From the NCBI GenBank assembly GCA_027475525.1, contig JAMWFC010000090.1:1178001-1242000 (forward strand): a DNA stretch of 64,000 nucleotides, read 5' to 3'. The notes below the pieces were generated by a model. The model worked only from the letters and a program-made list of their open reading frames with translations. It did not search any database and had not been told where the DNA came from. Position 1 is the first letter of the stretch; every line of letters starts with the position of its first letter. The DNA comes from Macrolepiota albuminosa (Eukaryota; Basidiomycota; Agaricomycetes; Agaricales; Agaricaceae). This document shows, piece after piece, positions 23,787 through 35,758 of the stretch. Both the position numbers and the translations under genes were made by a program.

Positions 23787-26378
23787 TTAACACCGCCGAT
23801 ATATCCCCTTTCGTTTCTCCTCTTCCCTTTACAAGCATCGTCAAGGTAAACACACCAAAAGACCGGAGAGAACGTACCGATACTCAAACATAAACTGTAC
23901 TCCGACAAACAACACCGCACACGCCACCGCGAGAAAGGCAAGACCTAAAGAAACAAAAACAATGATTGGATGTGTCTCAAATATACCGCACCACTTACCC
24001 TGGCCCGTACCAAACAGCTGTTGTACAAAAAATTCCATCCCCTCCGTTCCTACGACAAACCCAACAAGGTTGGCGCTCATCATCATAAGCACATTCAGCA
24101 CACCACCAGTCGCACACACGTGACGATACCACGGCTCGGATCCATACTATCCAAGGAAAGAAACAAGTCAGAACGCAATGGATACACCATTCCACAAGTA
24201 CGACCGAAGTAGAGTAGCAGATAATACACAAGTACGGGAAGCGAAAACGTGAGCAAATGGGCTAGTGCCTCAGAAGATAGCGAAGGAAGAATGGGCCGAA
24301 GAGCGGTAAAAGCCTTACACTCCTAGGACAGTTCTGGATGAGTCATCATCTCCATCCATGATTACACCTGCCCACAAGGACATAGACCACATGTGATAGC
24401 TTTGCGAAAGATCACTCATGGACTCTCTGGGCAGCCGAACTAGAGATACGTGCCCCAGGAAATTGGCGAGGCGAATAAAGTATAGCAAAGAGAAGAGGAA
24501 TAACGTACCTTGGTAGCAGGAAGGAGATACGTCGCAATTACTTCGGGAACAACGAAGAGACTGACGAGCCAACCCCATGCAAGGAGCCGGAACGTGAGAT
24601 CGTGCCAGAGCGCGACAAAAGTGAATACCAGAAGCATGTTCAGCAGCACGCGTTTCGAGCCGCCGAGGGGTATATATATATATCTGTGATGTGTGAAGTC
24701 AAGATCAGTAGAAATGGCTAATGTAGAGGCAGTTGCACCTGATAATCCAGAGATTGTACGAGCGGTGCCAGGACCTCCAGAAACCGAGGGTAGAATAGTT
24801 GTTCGCCATACAACGGACCATGTTTTCTGGTGCCTCAACACCATCCATCAATGCCCAGAGCCGGAAAAAGCGCCATGGGATGAGTAACTGTCAGATTAGA
24901 CTTTAGTTCAAACTCTCAACTTTGAGACCAGTATCTCGTATGCGAAAAAACTCACTTTTAGCCACACGATGATCAAATTCCAAAACCCAATCATGCTGAT
25001 CTGCGCCGGTGTGGCACCGTTCCAAGCTCTTGTGTCCTTGATGGCCACGACATACATGAAATGGAGTATTAGCTCCATGGTCAGAATAGATGTGGCGAGG
25101 CGGATCAAGTACAGAGCCTTGGATCGCCCAGATATGAGCATAGGTTGGCGATGCTGCCAGAGGTAGTCATTGAAGGTCATAATCGGACCGGCAAGATAGA
25201 GTGGAGGGTATAGAGCATAAGAGAGGTAGCCGAGAAAAGTATACATTTGTGGCGGATGCGGAAACATTCGTTCTCCGTGGCTCATATTACGCTTCTGATT
25301 GTGCTTGATGAATATAGCATAAAATGAGCAAGGGCTACATGAGGGTAAGAGGACATTACTGTTACCTCTTGGAATTTAGAAGTGTTGCAAGCCCAGTAAT
25401 AGTCGGTGTTGAAGGACACCAAACGAAGCATTGTGAGGTTAAAGACGATGTGCCACCGTGAGTACGCGCCTTGATAACCATCCTAGCAAAAGGTTGGCAA
25501 GGTGTTACGTATTCTACGAACATCGGAACGACTTACCAACACTTCCAATGATCGTAAAATATCCCCGTATCGATACCCATTGAATCGATCGTTCGCAAAA
25601 AGAACGATCACATTGAAGATCCAGGTCAACACTGGACCAGCCTTTTTTTTACCACAGAAGTGCGCAATAGAATAATTTAAGGATAGTATTATAAGTATCT
25701 TGAAGAAACTTGTCCCATGCAGTCCCAAGAGAAAAAGAACAGAGAAAAAGAGATTATAGCTGAGAAGGTATCTATTATCCTGCGGCAGTGCCGTCCCTAG
25801 GCGTTTCCAAAGATATTTGATAGAGAGGTGTGCAGCTGCGAGAGTCGTTAACAACCAAAAATTATTGCGGAAGCTGCGGTACTGCGCATCACTGTTGTCC
25901 TGAGGGTATTCAACGCATCATACAGATCTTTGCGAACTTTACACACTATTTTGCGAAATGGAATCCACCCAGGAGAAAGTCGGCGCTCGTAGAATTTGTA
26001 ATTAGGATGAGATTCTGTTCAGTAGATGCTTCTCGTCAAGAATTCAGTTGTATATTGTTCCGAAAGATTCCCACCGAGACTCAACGATATCGGGATCCAT
26101 GTCATAACAGGGATCATCACGCACGCGACTGCAATGTAGATCCCGAACTCAAGGGTCCCCCAGCGCGACTTTGGCAGTGTAGTGGGTGCATCCTTAGGAA
26201 CTCTGTGGCTCTCAGGAATGTCGACGGTGAGGTCGGTGAGTATCATCCGGTTGCGGTGCGATGGACGCTGCACGTTTTGTGGGAGGGTTAAGTCGTCGAC
26301 GTATAAATTGTTGATTGCTGGCGCTGCTGAAGTTATGGGAATAGGCTGCAGATCAGCGAGGTTGAAGGTTTCGCTCAT
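23787..26378 (-). CDS. GUP1: MBOAT-family O-acyltransferase Gup1
   Basis: Multi-pass ER membrane protein that in yeast remodels GPI anchors by adding a C26 acyl chain. The start at 26378 ([15 protein letters not shown]) gives a soluble N-terminus, then the first membrane segment after [17 protein letters not shown]. Landmarks follow in order: [11 protein letters not shown], the MBOAT core [31 protein letters not shown], and [18 protein letters not shown] with the invariant catalytic His. The tail [17 protein letters not shown] is followed by [12 protein letters not shown]. The last intron (donor gtacgt at about 23877) joins in frame to [12 protein letters not shown] and the TAA at 23787, matching the conserved Gup1 C-terminus. 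Many short introns separate the membrane segments. It looks intact. Confidence 0.88.
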
Positions 26379-28212
26379 GAAGAGGCGTTCTACGTCAGTG
26401 AAGGGTCTCGACGCAGTCGCGGGCGTCGAGCAAACAGCTTGAGCGGATCGCGTGGCAAAGACTTCGTGTGGCACGTGGTATTGATAAAGCGATCACGGGA
26501 TTGACGCGAATGCAAATTTTCCGATTCATTTATAACTGGTGACCAGACAGATGAATATTCCAAGGTTGCAGTATATCCGGACACTCATTACTAATGTTCG
26601 TACGAAAATTCGTGTAAGACTCGGTTGGCACAACTTCGGCCCGATGTCCTGAAGAGTTGAGTTCAGGACAAATGCTGAATTATGCATCGGCTTTGAATCG
26701 GCCGCGACGTCCATCGCCCCAAAAACCTATTACGGGAGATCTCGGCCAATCTGCTATCTCCTGGAATCGACAACCAAGTTGCTAGAATGTACCATGAATA
26801 TACAAGGTGTCCATTGTCCCGTGCATCAGAATTCACAAAAGGCTTATCCTTCGGAAATCATGGCGAATCTCTCTGATTTATATACCGTATCGCGGCTTGA
26901 AAGGTACATAAGCTGGTGCTGCTTCTGCTCTTTTGTAGACTATGCATAACCTAGTTTTGTTAAGGATTTGCCTTATCTCCGATCTCGCCGTCAAGGCCAT
27001 CAAGATGTAGCAAGGAATCACTTTTCAGGCCTCTCAAGGGCTCAGGAACAGGAATCTTCTATGTAGCATCTCGTCCGAAAATCGTGATCAAGACAGTGAT
27101 CCTCGGGATCGCCAAGTAAATCGTAATCTTCACGAATTCATCTGCCCATTTATCCGGCATTTACTTGCCCGAACTTTCTCGCTACTATGCTTGTCCTCTC
27201 CCTCCCTCTCGCCGGAATCCCCCCGAGATACTTTTTGCTCGCATGAGATAGATACTAGAAACTAGACCAACATATGTTGCATAATGCACGTATCTACTGC
27301 AGTGTCTTCGAATAATTGTGTCCGAACCCAGGCCGTCAGACGTATCTGAACAGATTGTAAATAAGTTTTCTCAGTTAAATGGATTGTTCGCTGAGGGTGT
27401 AGGTAGGTACGTGACTGTATATATATGTCATGATTCAACGGAAAATTTGTGGGTGGATGGAAGGATAAAGAGAGAAATAAAGAGAACATAAGAGATGATT
27501 AGAAGTGGGCAAACAATGACTTCGAGGTTGATGGTACCTTCATGTCGCGGAATTCCAACAAAATTGATAATAGAGTTTTACAATGAATAGATGTGAAACC
27601 CCCAGACACAAAATGTAAATCGTTCTACAAACGAAGTCGTTCTTCGCGATTCCAATCATACAGGCATGAATCAAAGCAGTATCCGCCCATGACCAATTCC
27701 ACAGAAAGAAAAAGTTATTCCATACCAACTGTCATTGATGTCAACCTCAATACATGTGGCCATATTCTTGACGGCCACATGGTAAATTAGGAGATTCTAT
27801 AATAAATCCAACTTGAAAACTAATTTGATTTACTCGATTCCAAACTTGTCTGTTCATGCATCACCATGTAGGATTCTGCCTTGAATAGAATCACTGATGC
27901 TTATAAAGTATAAAGTACTCGATCAATAACCCCGCATTTATATTATGCATGGTGGGCCACGAAGTATCATTTCAACCCTGAAATTCGTTCTTACATGACG
28001 AAAGAGTCGAGTATGGGTAAATTATACATTTTGGCTGCCCCGCTAGGCTTGTCAAAAAGAGTTTCCTCTGCGCTTCCATCGGGTCCGAACTGTTGGTAGA
28101 CCAAGCAAATTTATATGGCATTGTCCTCTTTCTGTGCAATTCTGTGCAACATCCTGTGACACATCGTTTACTACTAATTTGCAGAGTAAGCGACAAGATT
28201 ACGCAATGCTGG
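26379..28212. other. Intergenic, no gene seen
   Basis: 1.8 kb, moderately AT-rich, without a supported gene or RNA. It includes the GUP1 promoter at its left end. Short ORFs at 27262-27489 and 27540-27790 are low complexity and not conserved-looking. Confidence 0.5.
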
Positions 28213-28624
28213 TCATGTAGAACCATTAAATTGATCTCTCAAAGGCTCGCCGTCCTTCCCCTGATCCGTTAGACCCACATCCACCTGCGAATCATCTTTG
28301 TATGTTCCCGTGCCTGATTGATTCCCGCGTTGTGCGCGCCTAGACCAAACATTCGCGGGTGAGCCATAACCCCCTTCGGCTGTTGCTGCAAATACTCCAG
28401 TTAGGTTGCCTACCTTCGGAATGGGAATTGAACTCGAAGAACGCACAATCTCCAGGAAAAGGGTAATTCAGTGTTTGATAGTCAGAATTCCGATCATTTT
28501 GTTGGTCTTTGGTTTCGCCACACTTCATGGAAGAAGCTTCTTGTTTTCTTTTAGCAGGCGCTTCGTTTAAGCTTGGGTTGACTAGACTGCCTTTGTAGCC
28601 TGATGAAGCGTACTCGTCGCTCAT
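28213..28624 (-). CDS. Small uncharacterised hydrophilic protein, 2 exons
   Basis: Unknown function. Exon 1 begins at 28624 (MSDEYASSGYKGSLVNPS) and is Lys/Gln/Ser-rich. A 50-60-nt intron with donor gtgcgt, branch CTAAC and acceptor TTGCAG joins YPFPGD in frame to STAEGGYGSPANVWSRR. The protein ends DQFNGST at 28213 after about 115 aa. The composition (Gly, Ser, Asp, Gln, no hydrophobic core) suggests a disordered, possibly stress-related hydrophilin, but this is inference from composition only. Confidence 0.5.
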
Positions 28625-29429
28625 GGATGTCTCAAATTAGAAGGAGTCTCACTTCTATGTCTCAGTGACAAAGTTTTGTGGAAAGCGTGGCAGGCAGCAC
28701 GGGTTCGGATCTGTCCATTGGCGTCATTGCGACCATCGCAAGTACGACCCCCCATTTCCACTGTCAACATTATTCTTTCGCGACCTTCCCTCCCTCCTTT
28801 GAGAATGGGAAGCCTTTGCCATCCCGAGAGCTCTGTCCTGTGCACCGAGTTTGAGTTGCGGAGACTAAGATTTTCCTGACCTTTCTATATTTTAACCGTG
28901 AGATTCACAGAGCACTGGACCTCTTTCAACAGCTGAATCAATTTCCCTGATAACCCTCGTCTATCCTTCTACTCTCTAATCCTATGCTAACAGGTCTAGA
29001 GCACTGCCTTAATCGTTATCTTATGAGACGCGAGCATGACTTGCGGGTGATATAGCGCATATGAGAATAATATCAATGTATAAGGATGCATTCTCGTCTC
29101 CAGAACCATCCTATCCGAAACAAAAACGACATTTTCCGTCGAAACACGGTCGAGAAAGTATACAACAGTACCCAGAGGATCTGATCGAGCTATATCTTTA
29201 TGAGTATCATAGCTTGTGAACACCAAGGCCAGCAATGATAAACTTGAACAAATAGAACTCATCCCATTTGCTTTACCGGCACTTGAAGAATGTACATCTA
29301 CTTGCCCGTTGTTGATTCCGAGGTCTACTTTAGTAGACTGAGGTTTTACTACCTGCTTTGGCGCGCATTTTGTCCTCGAAATTTGTGCCCCTCACGTGAT
29401 CTCGGCAGTTGCCGTTCTCTTCCTCTACC
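28625..29429. other. Intergenic, no gene seen
   Basis: 800 nt upstream of the small hydrophilic gene. No motif-bearing ORF or RNA gene was recognised. Confidence 0.5.
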
Positions 29430-29660
29430 GGCTATGTCCTCGATATTTGCTCCCTTTTGGCTATCTTTACCGGCTATTACTACCGGCTATTACTACCATG
29501 TCCTCGATATTTGCTCCCTTTCGGCTATCTTTACCGGCTATTACTACCGGCTATTACTGCCATGTCCTCGATATTTGCTCCCTTTCGGCTATCTCTACCG
29601 GCTATTACTGCCATGTCCTCAATATTTGCTCCCTTTCGGCTATCTCTACCGGCTATTATG
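29430..29660. repeat. Minisatellite of CTCGATATTTGCTCCCTTT units
   Basis: At least four tandem units built from ATGTCCTCGATATTTGCTCC, a CGGCTATC segment and one or two ACCGGCTATTACT modules, about 50-70 nt each depending on module number. All three plus-strand frames stay open through it, which is a by-product of the repeat and not a sign of coding. Confidence 0.85.
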
Positions 29661-30134
29661 TTCATCCTCATGTTGAAAAATCCTTGCGTTTTCTTTATAT
29701 ACACATATATATAATTTTCTTGTGTTGAGCGCATTATTGTGTTTATTTCACCAAGTCGATGGATTATATATACGAATGTGTTTTTTATTTTTATTTGTTT
29801 GTTTTGCTATCCTTTATCTTGATTTATTTTCATTTGTTTCCTGTTTGTATATTTTTATTGTGTATGTAATTTGTTATGTTTTCTGACGGATGTGAGAATG
29901 TTTCATTATTTCTTTGCTCCAGCAGTCGTTTACATCGTCGATAGATGAATCGTTATATTACGATAACATAATCTACTTACACTAGATAGGTAGCTATCGA
30001 CTTGTCAGCAGGAATGAAATATTATTGAACTAATGAACTGGTGAACAACAAAAGTGAAGAAGTACGAAAGTGAATAAAATATGTACAAGTTGGGGTCGCG
30101 TCAAAAGAAAATAGAAATAAATTCCTGGCCGCTG
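29661..30134. other. AT-rich spacer at the left edge of the mobile region
   Basis: T-rich, low-complexity DNA with no gene. It separates the ordinary gene region from the repeat-bounded block that begins near 30135. Confidence 0.5.
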
Positions 30135-30240
30135 GTTATGTAAGTTGACATTATGTAAGTTGCTGCTCTGTAAGCTGTTGCTCCAGCTATGGTTTATGTA
30201 AGCCGTCGCTCCAGCTGCGGTTTATGTAAGCCTTCGCGGT
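30135..30240 (+). repeat. Degenerate 28-bp repeat cluster (left)
   Basis: Three to four imperfect units of the same 28-bp repeat that forms the array at 35395-35758, same orientation, each with TTATGTAAGC followed by GTCGCTCCAGC. It marks the left edge of a block containing two unknown genes. Confidence 0.7.
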
Positions 30241-30548
30241 TGTTTGTTTGTGATATTACATTTGCGGGCAAATGCAGTGTATTTGGTAATATGATGATGC
30301 GGGAATACTATAAAAGCGACTAAAACGAGAAGGATCGGTGGATGAGGGAGAAACAAAATACGGGTCCAGTGGACTCGTTAGGGAAGGAAGCAGGACGACA
30401 ATATAGTCAGACCCAAGCAAGTGTCTGTGAATCGTAGTCGAAACTATATGCGATTGGCAAGGATCAACGAGGCCGTTATTGACAATGTGACAAAGCGAAT
30501 GAGATCCGAGTGTCGTGGTCGCAATTGAAGGCTTTTTGATCGATGTAA
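30241..30548. other. Spacer between repeat cluster and first unknown gene
   Basis: About 300 nt, no gene recognised; it is the 3' flank of the minus-strand gene that ends at 30549. Confidence 0.5.
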
Positions 30549-31715
30549 TCATTGGTTGCCGTTGCCTGATGCGTCTACGTCCATTCTGTTCTGGCCCTTG
30601 TCTGAAATGTCTCTCAGCTTTCTCTTCAGTTTGTTCTTGGTCCCTTCGTTGGATACTACGTTCTGTGGGGTGTTTATCAGTGTGTTTACTGTGTTGCTTT
30701 GTCGCTCACTTTTATGAAGCTAGACCGGTGCTCGATAAGAGTCATGGATCTCAATACGAGAAGCATTTTGAGTTTCCCACCCGCCAGGTTAACAACCTGG
30801 AAAGATAGCTGGACAGAAACGAGGTCTCCCACTCGGAATCTTTCCGGCTTGTAATGTTCGTATCTTAAGTTTCCTTCAGTTTTGTGTGTTGCTCTATTGT
30901 GTTGTACTTACGTTGTCCTGTTCCCTTCATTTACCTTCATCTTCGAAAATTGGACCACGTTGTCTTCGGTAATCATGAACCCTTTCTGCCTTATTTTCTC
31001 TGTGAGATTGTACGGGTCTAGTTCCCTGTCCATGGGAATGTGTTGTTCGTTCTTCTCTACATCGCATGTCGGTGTAAATATCCTGTTCGCGATGTCTAGT
31101 GATCTTTCTTGCTGTCCGAGGAACGCGTTATACCAGCATTCGAGACGGCCTTCTGAGAATTCAAGTTCGAAGTGCTTGTTAATCTCCGTTGCTCCTATCA
31201 TTGCATCGTCGAAATGTTTTGTTCCTAGGCCGTCCAGCTTCACGTATTGCTTCATGTATTTCAGTCGTCTGTAGTCGCTGCTTTATGTGATTAGACTCTG
31301 TTCTGTTGGATCTCATTGAACGCACCTCATGCGTGTTTCTCTTTTCAGTGGCAGGAGATCCTTTTCGCTTATGGCTCCGTATACCGTGAAAACCAACTCC
31401 TCGTCTGATATATCGCCGTCTTCATGGACGTACACTAGTCGCCATGAGTGAGGCTTATTTACTTCTTTTGTCTTAATGGCTTCTGCCCATCTTGGTTCCT
31501 GTTATGTCTTGTATGTTGATAGTCCGACATACGGTGTGCGGTTTGGTTACTTACGTTTGCGACGCTGGTCAACATAACGTCGTTTTCTTCTTCTCCTTTG
31601 CGTATGGCTTTCTCAATCGCAGTTTCTTGGTTGCGTGATGAGTCTACTGATGTTGAGATGTCTGTAAACGTTGCTTACTTGCTGCCTCTGTGTCGTAATC
31701 TGCTCCTAAGGTCAT
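30549..31715 (-). CDS. Unknown protein of repeat-associated gene pair (minus member)
   Basis: No known domain recognised. Exons read in frame from EPRWAEAIKTKEVNKPHSWR through YMKQYVKLDGLGTKHFDDAM and YNLTEKIRQKGFMITEDNVV, to an exon with FRVGDLVSVQLSFQVV and KMLLVLRSMTLIE, then a basic tail (KNKLKRKLRDISDK) ending at the TGA at 30549. The GDLVSVQLSF/LVLRSMTLIE part alternates like a small beta barrel and could be an OB-type fold (inference). The 5' end is uncertain: an ATG at 31715 is open but the apparent first intron would be only 17 nt. It lies head-to-head with the plus-strand gene at 32463, and both sit between 28-bp repeat clusters. Confidence 0.5.
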
Positions 31716-32462
31716 TTTTGTTATGATATATCTACTGTGGCTCTGTCAGTATAATACACCTGTCGGACAGTGGCTAGACGTACATTGTATTGCTGCTGTG
31801 TCTTGATATCCTTCTAGTCTGTTGTGCTATCTGTGTATTCTTTATAGTATCAGGAAGTGATCAGTGAGTGCCTCGACTGTTTTCCTGTGTATGACGTGAC
31901 GTATCTTGGTTTACCTATCCCATACCCAACTCGTTTCCTTCCTATCGGCTTCGTCTTTTTTGGTATATGCACTTCGGTTGTTTGGTACCTTCTGTGCCTG
32001 TCATCGTGACGCTTCCCGTAGTCTGTCTCCAGTGGTACATTAATTTCTGGCTTCGTTTCTGGCTTCGTTTTATCATCCTCAACTGTTCAGGGACAGACCT
32101 TATGATGTTCCTCTGTCTCTCTTTCTTTGTCCTCTCATTGGTGAATCTCTAGTGTGTTGCCCTTCTGAGGTTACGGCTATTAAGGTACAACGTTACGAGT
32201 TGTGGATCTGCAATGCTTGTGTTCTATCTAAAAGGTCCCGCTGTGCCTTCTGTGAATCTTGTCTTACTGAAATTTTCATTCTACTTAATTTTATTTTGTT
32301 CGAAGAAAGGGATACACCGTTCTTTACGTTATACTGTCTTTCCCTCCTTGATGCGACGTGCAGCTTGCTGCTCTATATAAGTGTCCTTTGTCCACTCTCC
32401 TTGATAATCCCCTCTCCGCCTCCTCTTTTTTCTCTGTGTGTTTTGTGTCACTATACGAACCC
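31716..32462. promoter_or_regulatory. Divergent intergenic region of the unknown gene pair
   Basis: About 750 nt between two oppositely transcribed intron-rich genes, so it should contain both promoters. A CTATATAAG TATA-like motif lies near 32373, about 85 nt upstream of the plus-strand start. Nothing else was recognised. Confidence 0.4.
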
Positions 32463-34992
32463 ATGCCCCCTCGCAAGATAAAGTCTGAAGAGAATAAGGC
32501 TCAGACACTTGTTGACCAACTCAAGACCATGTGTGTTTTATATTGGTGTCTTTGATTTTTTTTTTTTTTTTTTTAAAGAAAAAAACTTGTTGTCCTCGGT
32601 GCAGGAGTGCGGATAGGTTGCAAGCGTGTGTACGGCTCTTTCAGTTCCGGTTGGTCTTGCTAATTTGCTTATTGTAGCATATTTGATAGCGTTTCTGCGG
32701 CGACAGCTTCTGGATCTGAAACAGGCGAACCATCTGCTGGGTGAGTACTCTTTTCGTGTTGTAATCTGTAATGCTAATGTTATTTAGGTCTATTGACGGC
32801 GGGTCGCCGTCTAAGCGAAAGGTTTCTGCTTCGCATGATGGGTTCGTGTGTTACTTGTTGTATTTGTGACTATCGTTTTACTTAATGTCTTGGTGTCAGT
32901 TCTGTTAGTGTTCCTGCCACGCCGTCGCCCAAGAAAAAGAGGGCTGTGTCTATTCCGTCCGTTGATACACCTGTCATGTTTGTATCTCCGTTTTCCTTGT
33001 TACTTTGCTTGACTGCTGCTATGTAGTCGGGCTATGGCTGGATTGACTGCTGAAGATGCGACCTTGTCAAGTGGTCGTGCTGTGTACGTGATTTCTGATT
33101 TGTTCGCGTTCATGCGCGGTTTGCCTTATGTTTTGCACTCTCAAGGCGCTCCCGTACCATGACGGAGAAGGCTTTGTTTGCGAGCCAGTCAAGCCCTAAA
33201 AGGTCGCGTGCCGGAGCTGCGGCCAAGGCCGCTAGTCCGAATTTGGATGACGAATTTGCACCCAAAAAACTTGTTGACTTGTCTGACGATGACGATGATG
33301 ACTTGCCTGTTGTGTCAGTGTGGATTGTTTCTTCTGTTATTTGCTTGTGCTCATTTTGTTCTTTTCGCTTTGGTATAGGATTGCTAAGCGGCCCGTACCT
33401 AGACCGCTTGTTAAGAAGCCTCTTGTTGTCACGGCGGGCGATGATAACATCGACGATTGGGATGTTGCGGACAATAATAGTGACACGCTATCGGACTTTA
33501 TTGTCGATGATAGTTCTGCTCCCGATTATGGATTGTCGGAAGATGGCGAGTCTCCCGTGCCTCCCGTCCCCGTTTCGTCTGCTTTGGCTGCTCCGCTTTC
33601 AATTGTCCGCTCAGATGCTGTTGAACCGTATGTTTATTTTATTTTATTTTCTTCCCTTCGTCTCTGTACCTCATTTGTTGATGTCTTGCTGCAGCATTGA
33701 TCCTTGTCTCGATCCTGCGGAAGAGCTTGCAGTGGATGCGGTCATGCAGCCTTCTATCCAAGAAAAGTTTATGGTGTCGACTTATCAAGGACTGCCGTTC
33801 CTTAAGTGCGGACCAACGTCTACTATTTTGCTTGCATTTACTCAACTTGTCGTCAGGAAACAACTCATAATCCAGCCTTTTGGATATGACAAAATGAACA
33901 GTGACGGTAAAATCCGTTACGCGCGCATTGGTGTTGTTGCTGAGCATATGAATGAAGACAATTGGACGTGCGTTTTGCTTCTTGTTTTGTATTTTTTTCT
34001 GTTCTTATGTATGACTTTTTCAACAGTTCGTTGTCGTCTTCTCTTTTATTCAATCGTCACGCCTTCTACGTTAACTTGGCCAGGACTGACCCTGTCCAAC
34101 TCAATGCCCCGAAGCAGCGATTGGCTCTTTGGGATTTGACGGGTCCCTTCTGTGTCTGTATTACCTCTGGAGTGGTAACTGCCTCGCATTTATTTGACAG
34201 TTCTGTTCTTGTTGGGAGTCCGTCTGACAAGTATGGTCAGCATCGTATCGAGATTGTTGAATTCCATCAAGAGTCTCTTCGCCAGTTTGCTGTTTTGGGT
34301 TGTGTTTTCAACCTCCCGGACGGTGTTCGAGGTACTATTTCTGGTAATGGTGTGGCATTTGTTACTAGAGGTGAGGGTAAAACCCCTACATACAATGTTG
34401 GTGAGTCGTGATTCGTTGTTTTTGTTGGTTCTGCATTTGATGTGACTTCAGACGGTGGGTACGCGACCCCTAAGTCCAAGAGGCCCTCCGGTATAAAGAG
34501 TAACTCAATGTTTACCGAGATGGATGCTCCTGTGTTCAAATCGGCTGGGGTTGCCGATCTGTATAAGCCGGTCGTTGAGTTTGATCAAAAAGGTTCTTGT
34601 TATGCTCGTTTCCAGATGGTGTTCTAACATTTTCTCAGTACCTGTGTATGACGGCAGGGTAGAAACCGGTCAACCGTTCCGTTTTACGCCCAGTGACTTT
34701 GATTCTCTTCCTTCTTGGCGTCCATACGAAAACAACAATGTTGAGGTTCCGGAAAGTTCTGTCGTCAGTGTTGGTTTTAGTGCCAACTGGTATGAGTCCG
34801 GTGGTCACAAGTACGTTGGTGTTCGTTGTGTTTGAATATGTTCTCACGTTTTTCAGGTATCTCACCTTGAACTTGCTGTTTGTCATTGTGTTGCACGACC
34901 CTACTTACGTGATGCGTCTTGTTGAACCTGCTCTTGTGGTGGACCGCGCCAGTGCCACTAAGGGGAAGGCCAAGTCCAAGGGGCGTAAGTAG
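32463..34992 (+). CDS. Unknown protein of repeat-associated gene pair (plus member)
   Basis: No known domain recognised. The start at 32463 (MPPRKIKSEENKAQTLVDQ) is followed by several very short exons encoding Ser/Pro/Lys-rich text with nuclear-signal-like clusters (SPSKRKV, SPKKKRAV). An acidic stretch (LSDDDDDDLP, DDNIDDWDVADNN) comes next. The folded half starts at SIQEKFMVSTYQGLPFLKCG and runs through GKIRYARIGVVAEHMNEDNW, RLALWDLTGPFCVCITSG, GCVFNLPDGVRGTI, VPVYDGRVETGQPFRFT and LVEPALVVDRAS, ending KGKAKSKGRK at the TAG at 34990. About ten GT..AG introns of 45-70 nt are inferred. A 38-nt A run follows 45 nt after the stop. Its partner is the minus gene at 30549. Confidence 0.5.
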
Positions 34993-35035
34993 TTCCTGCT
35001 TTCGCCGCTCCTTTGTCCTTGTTGGTCGACTGTGC

Positions 35036-35036
<1 letters not shown>

Positions 35037-35074
<38 letters not shown>
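35037..35074 (+). repeat. A38 homopolymer
   Basis: An uninterrupted run of 38 A, 45 nt downstream of the stop of the plus-strand unknown gene. It could be a genomic poly(A) or an expanded homopolymer; the upstream gene keeps its introns, so simple retroposition does not explain it. Confidence 0.9.
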
Positions 35075-35078
<4 letters not shown>

Positions 35079-35394
35079 ATTCGGCGACCTTCCGCCTGGG
35101 AGGCACAGTGCAGACGGGCGGATTGTGACATCAGTTGTGACCTTAGCCATCTAGCCATCGGACGTTACTTGTTACTTTTAGCAGTCGTTTTTGTGTTGCG
35201 TTGTTTTGATAGTCTCGATATAGACAGACTTTTTGTTGAGCCGTTGTTTGTTTGACCGTTTGTTCACTGAGTGAATAATCTTTTCTTCGGCAAATCTATG
35301 TATAAATGGTTTGTTACCCCACTGGATTTAATTGTACTTCCAACGTGCTTTGAATCTTTCGTCGCGTTACCTTCGGTTACTGTGTTAATGCTTG

Positions 35395-35758
35395 TTTATG
35401 TAAGCTGTCGCTCTAGTAGTGGTTTATGTAAGCTGTCGCTCTAGCAGTGGCTTATGCAAGCTGTTGCTCCAGCGGTGGTTTATGTAAGCTGTTGCTCTAG
35501 CGGTGGTTTATGTAAGCCGTCGCTCCAGCAATGGTTTATGTAAGCTATTGCTCTAGCGGTGGTTTATGTAAGCTGTTGCTCTAGCAGTGGTTTATATAAG
35601 CCATCGCTCCAGCAATGGTTTATGTAAGCTATGGCTCTCGCGGTGGTTTATGTAAGCCGTCGCTCCAGCAGCCGTTTATGTAAGCTGTCGCCCCAACAAT
35701 GGTTTATATAAGCTGCTACTCTGGACATGGTTTATGTAAGCTATCGCTCCATCGATGG
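35395..35758 (+). repeat. 28-bp tandem repeat array, 13 units
   Basis: Thirteen head-to-tail units of exactly 28 bp (13 x 28 = 364 nt) with consensus TTTATGTAAGC, then GTYGCTCYAGC, then a short variable part ending TGG. The part around GCTCYAGC is itself partly palindromic. Inverted units flank the other end of the Helitron gene at 54755-54893. There are no unique spacers, so it is not CRISPR-like. Confidence 0.9.

Noticed and set aside
28380..28410. A 28-nt intron in the small hydrophilic gene
   Set aside because: Too short; a longer intron with a good donor and CTAAC branch explains the frame change.
34777..35158. Minus-strand ORFs with poly-Phe
   Set aside because: They only read through the A38 tract.
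35395..35758. 28-bp regular repeats that look like a CRISPR array
   Set aside because: The units are head-to-tail with no unique spacers, in a eukaryotic intron-rich region; it is a satellite.
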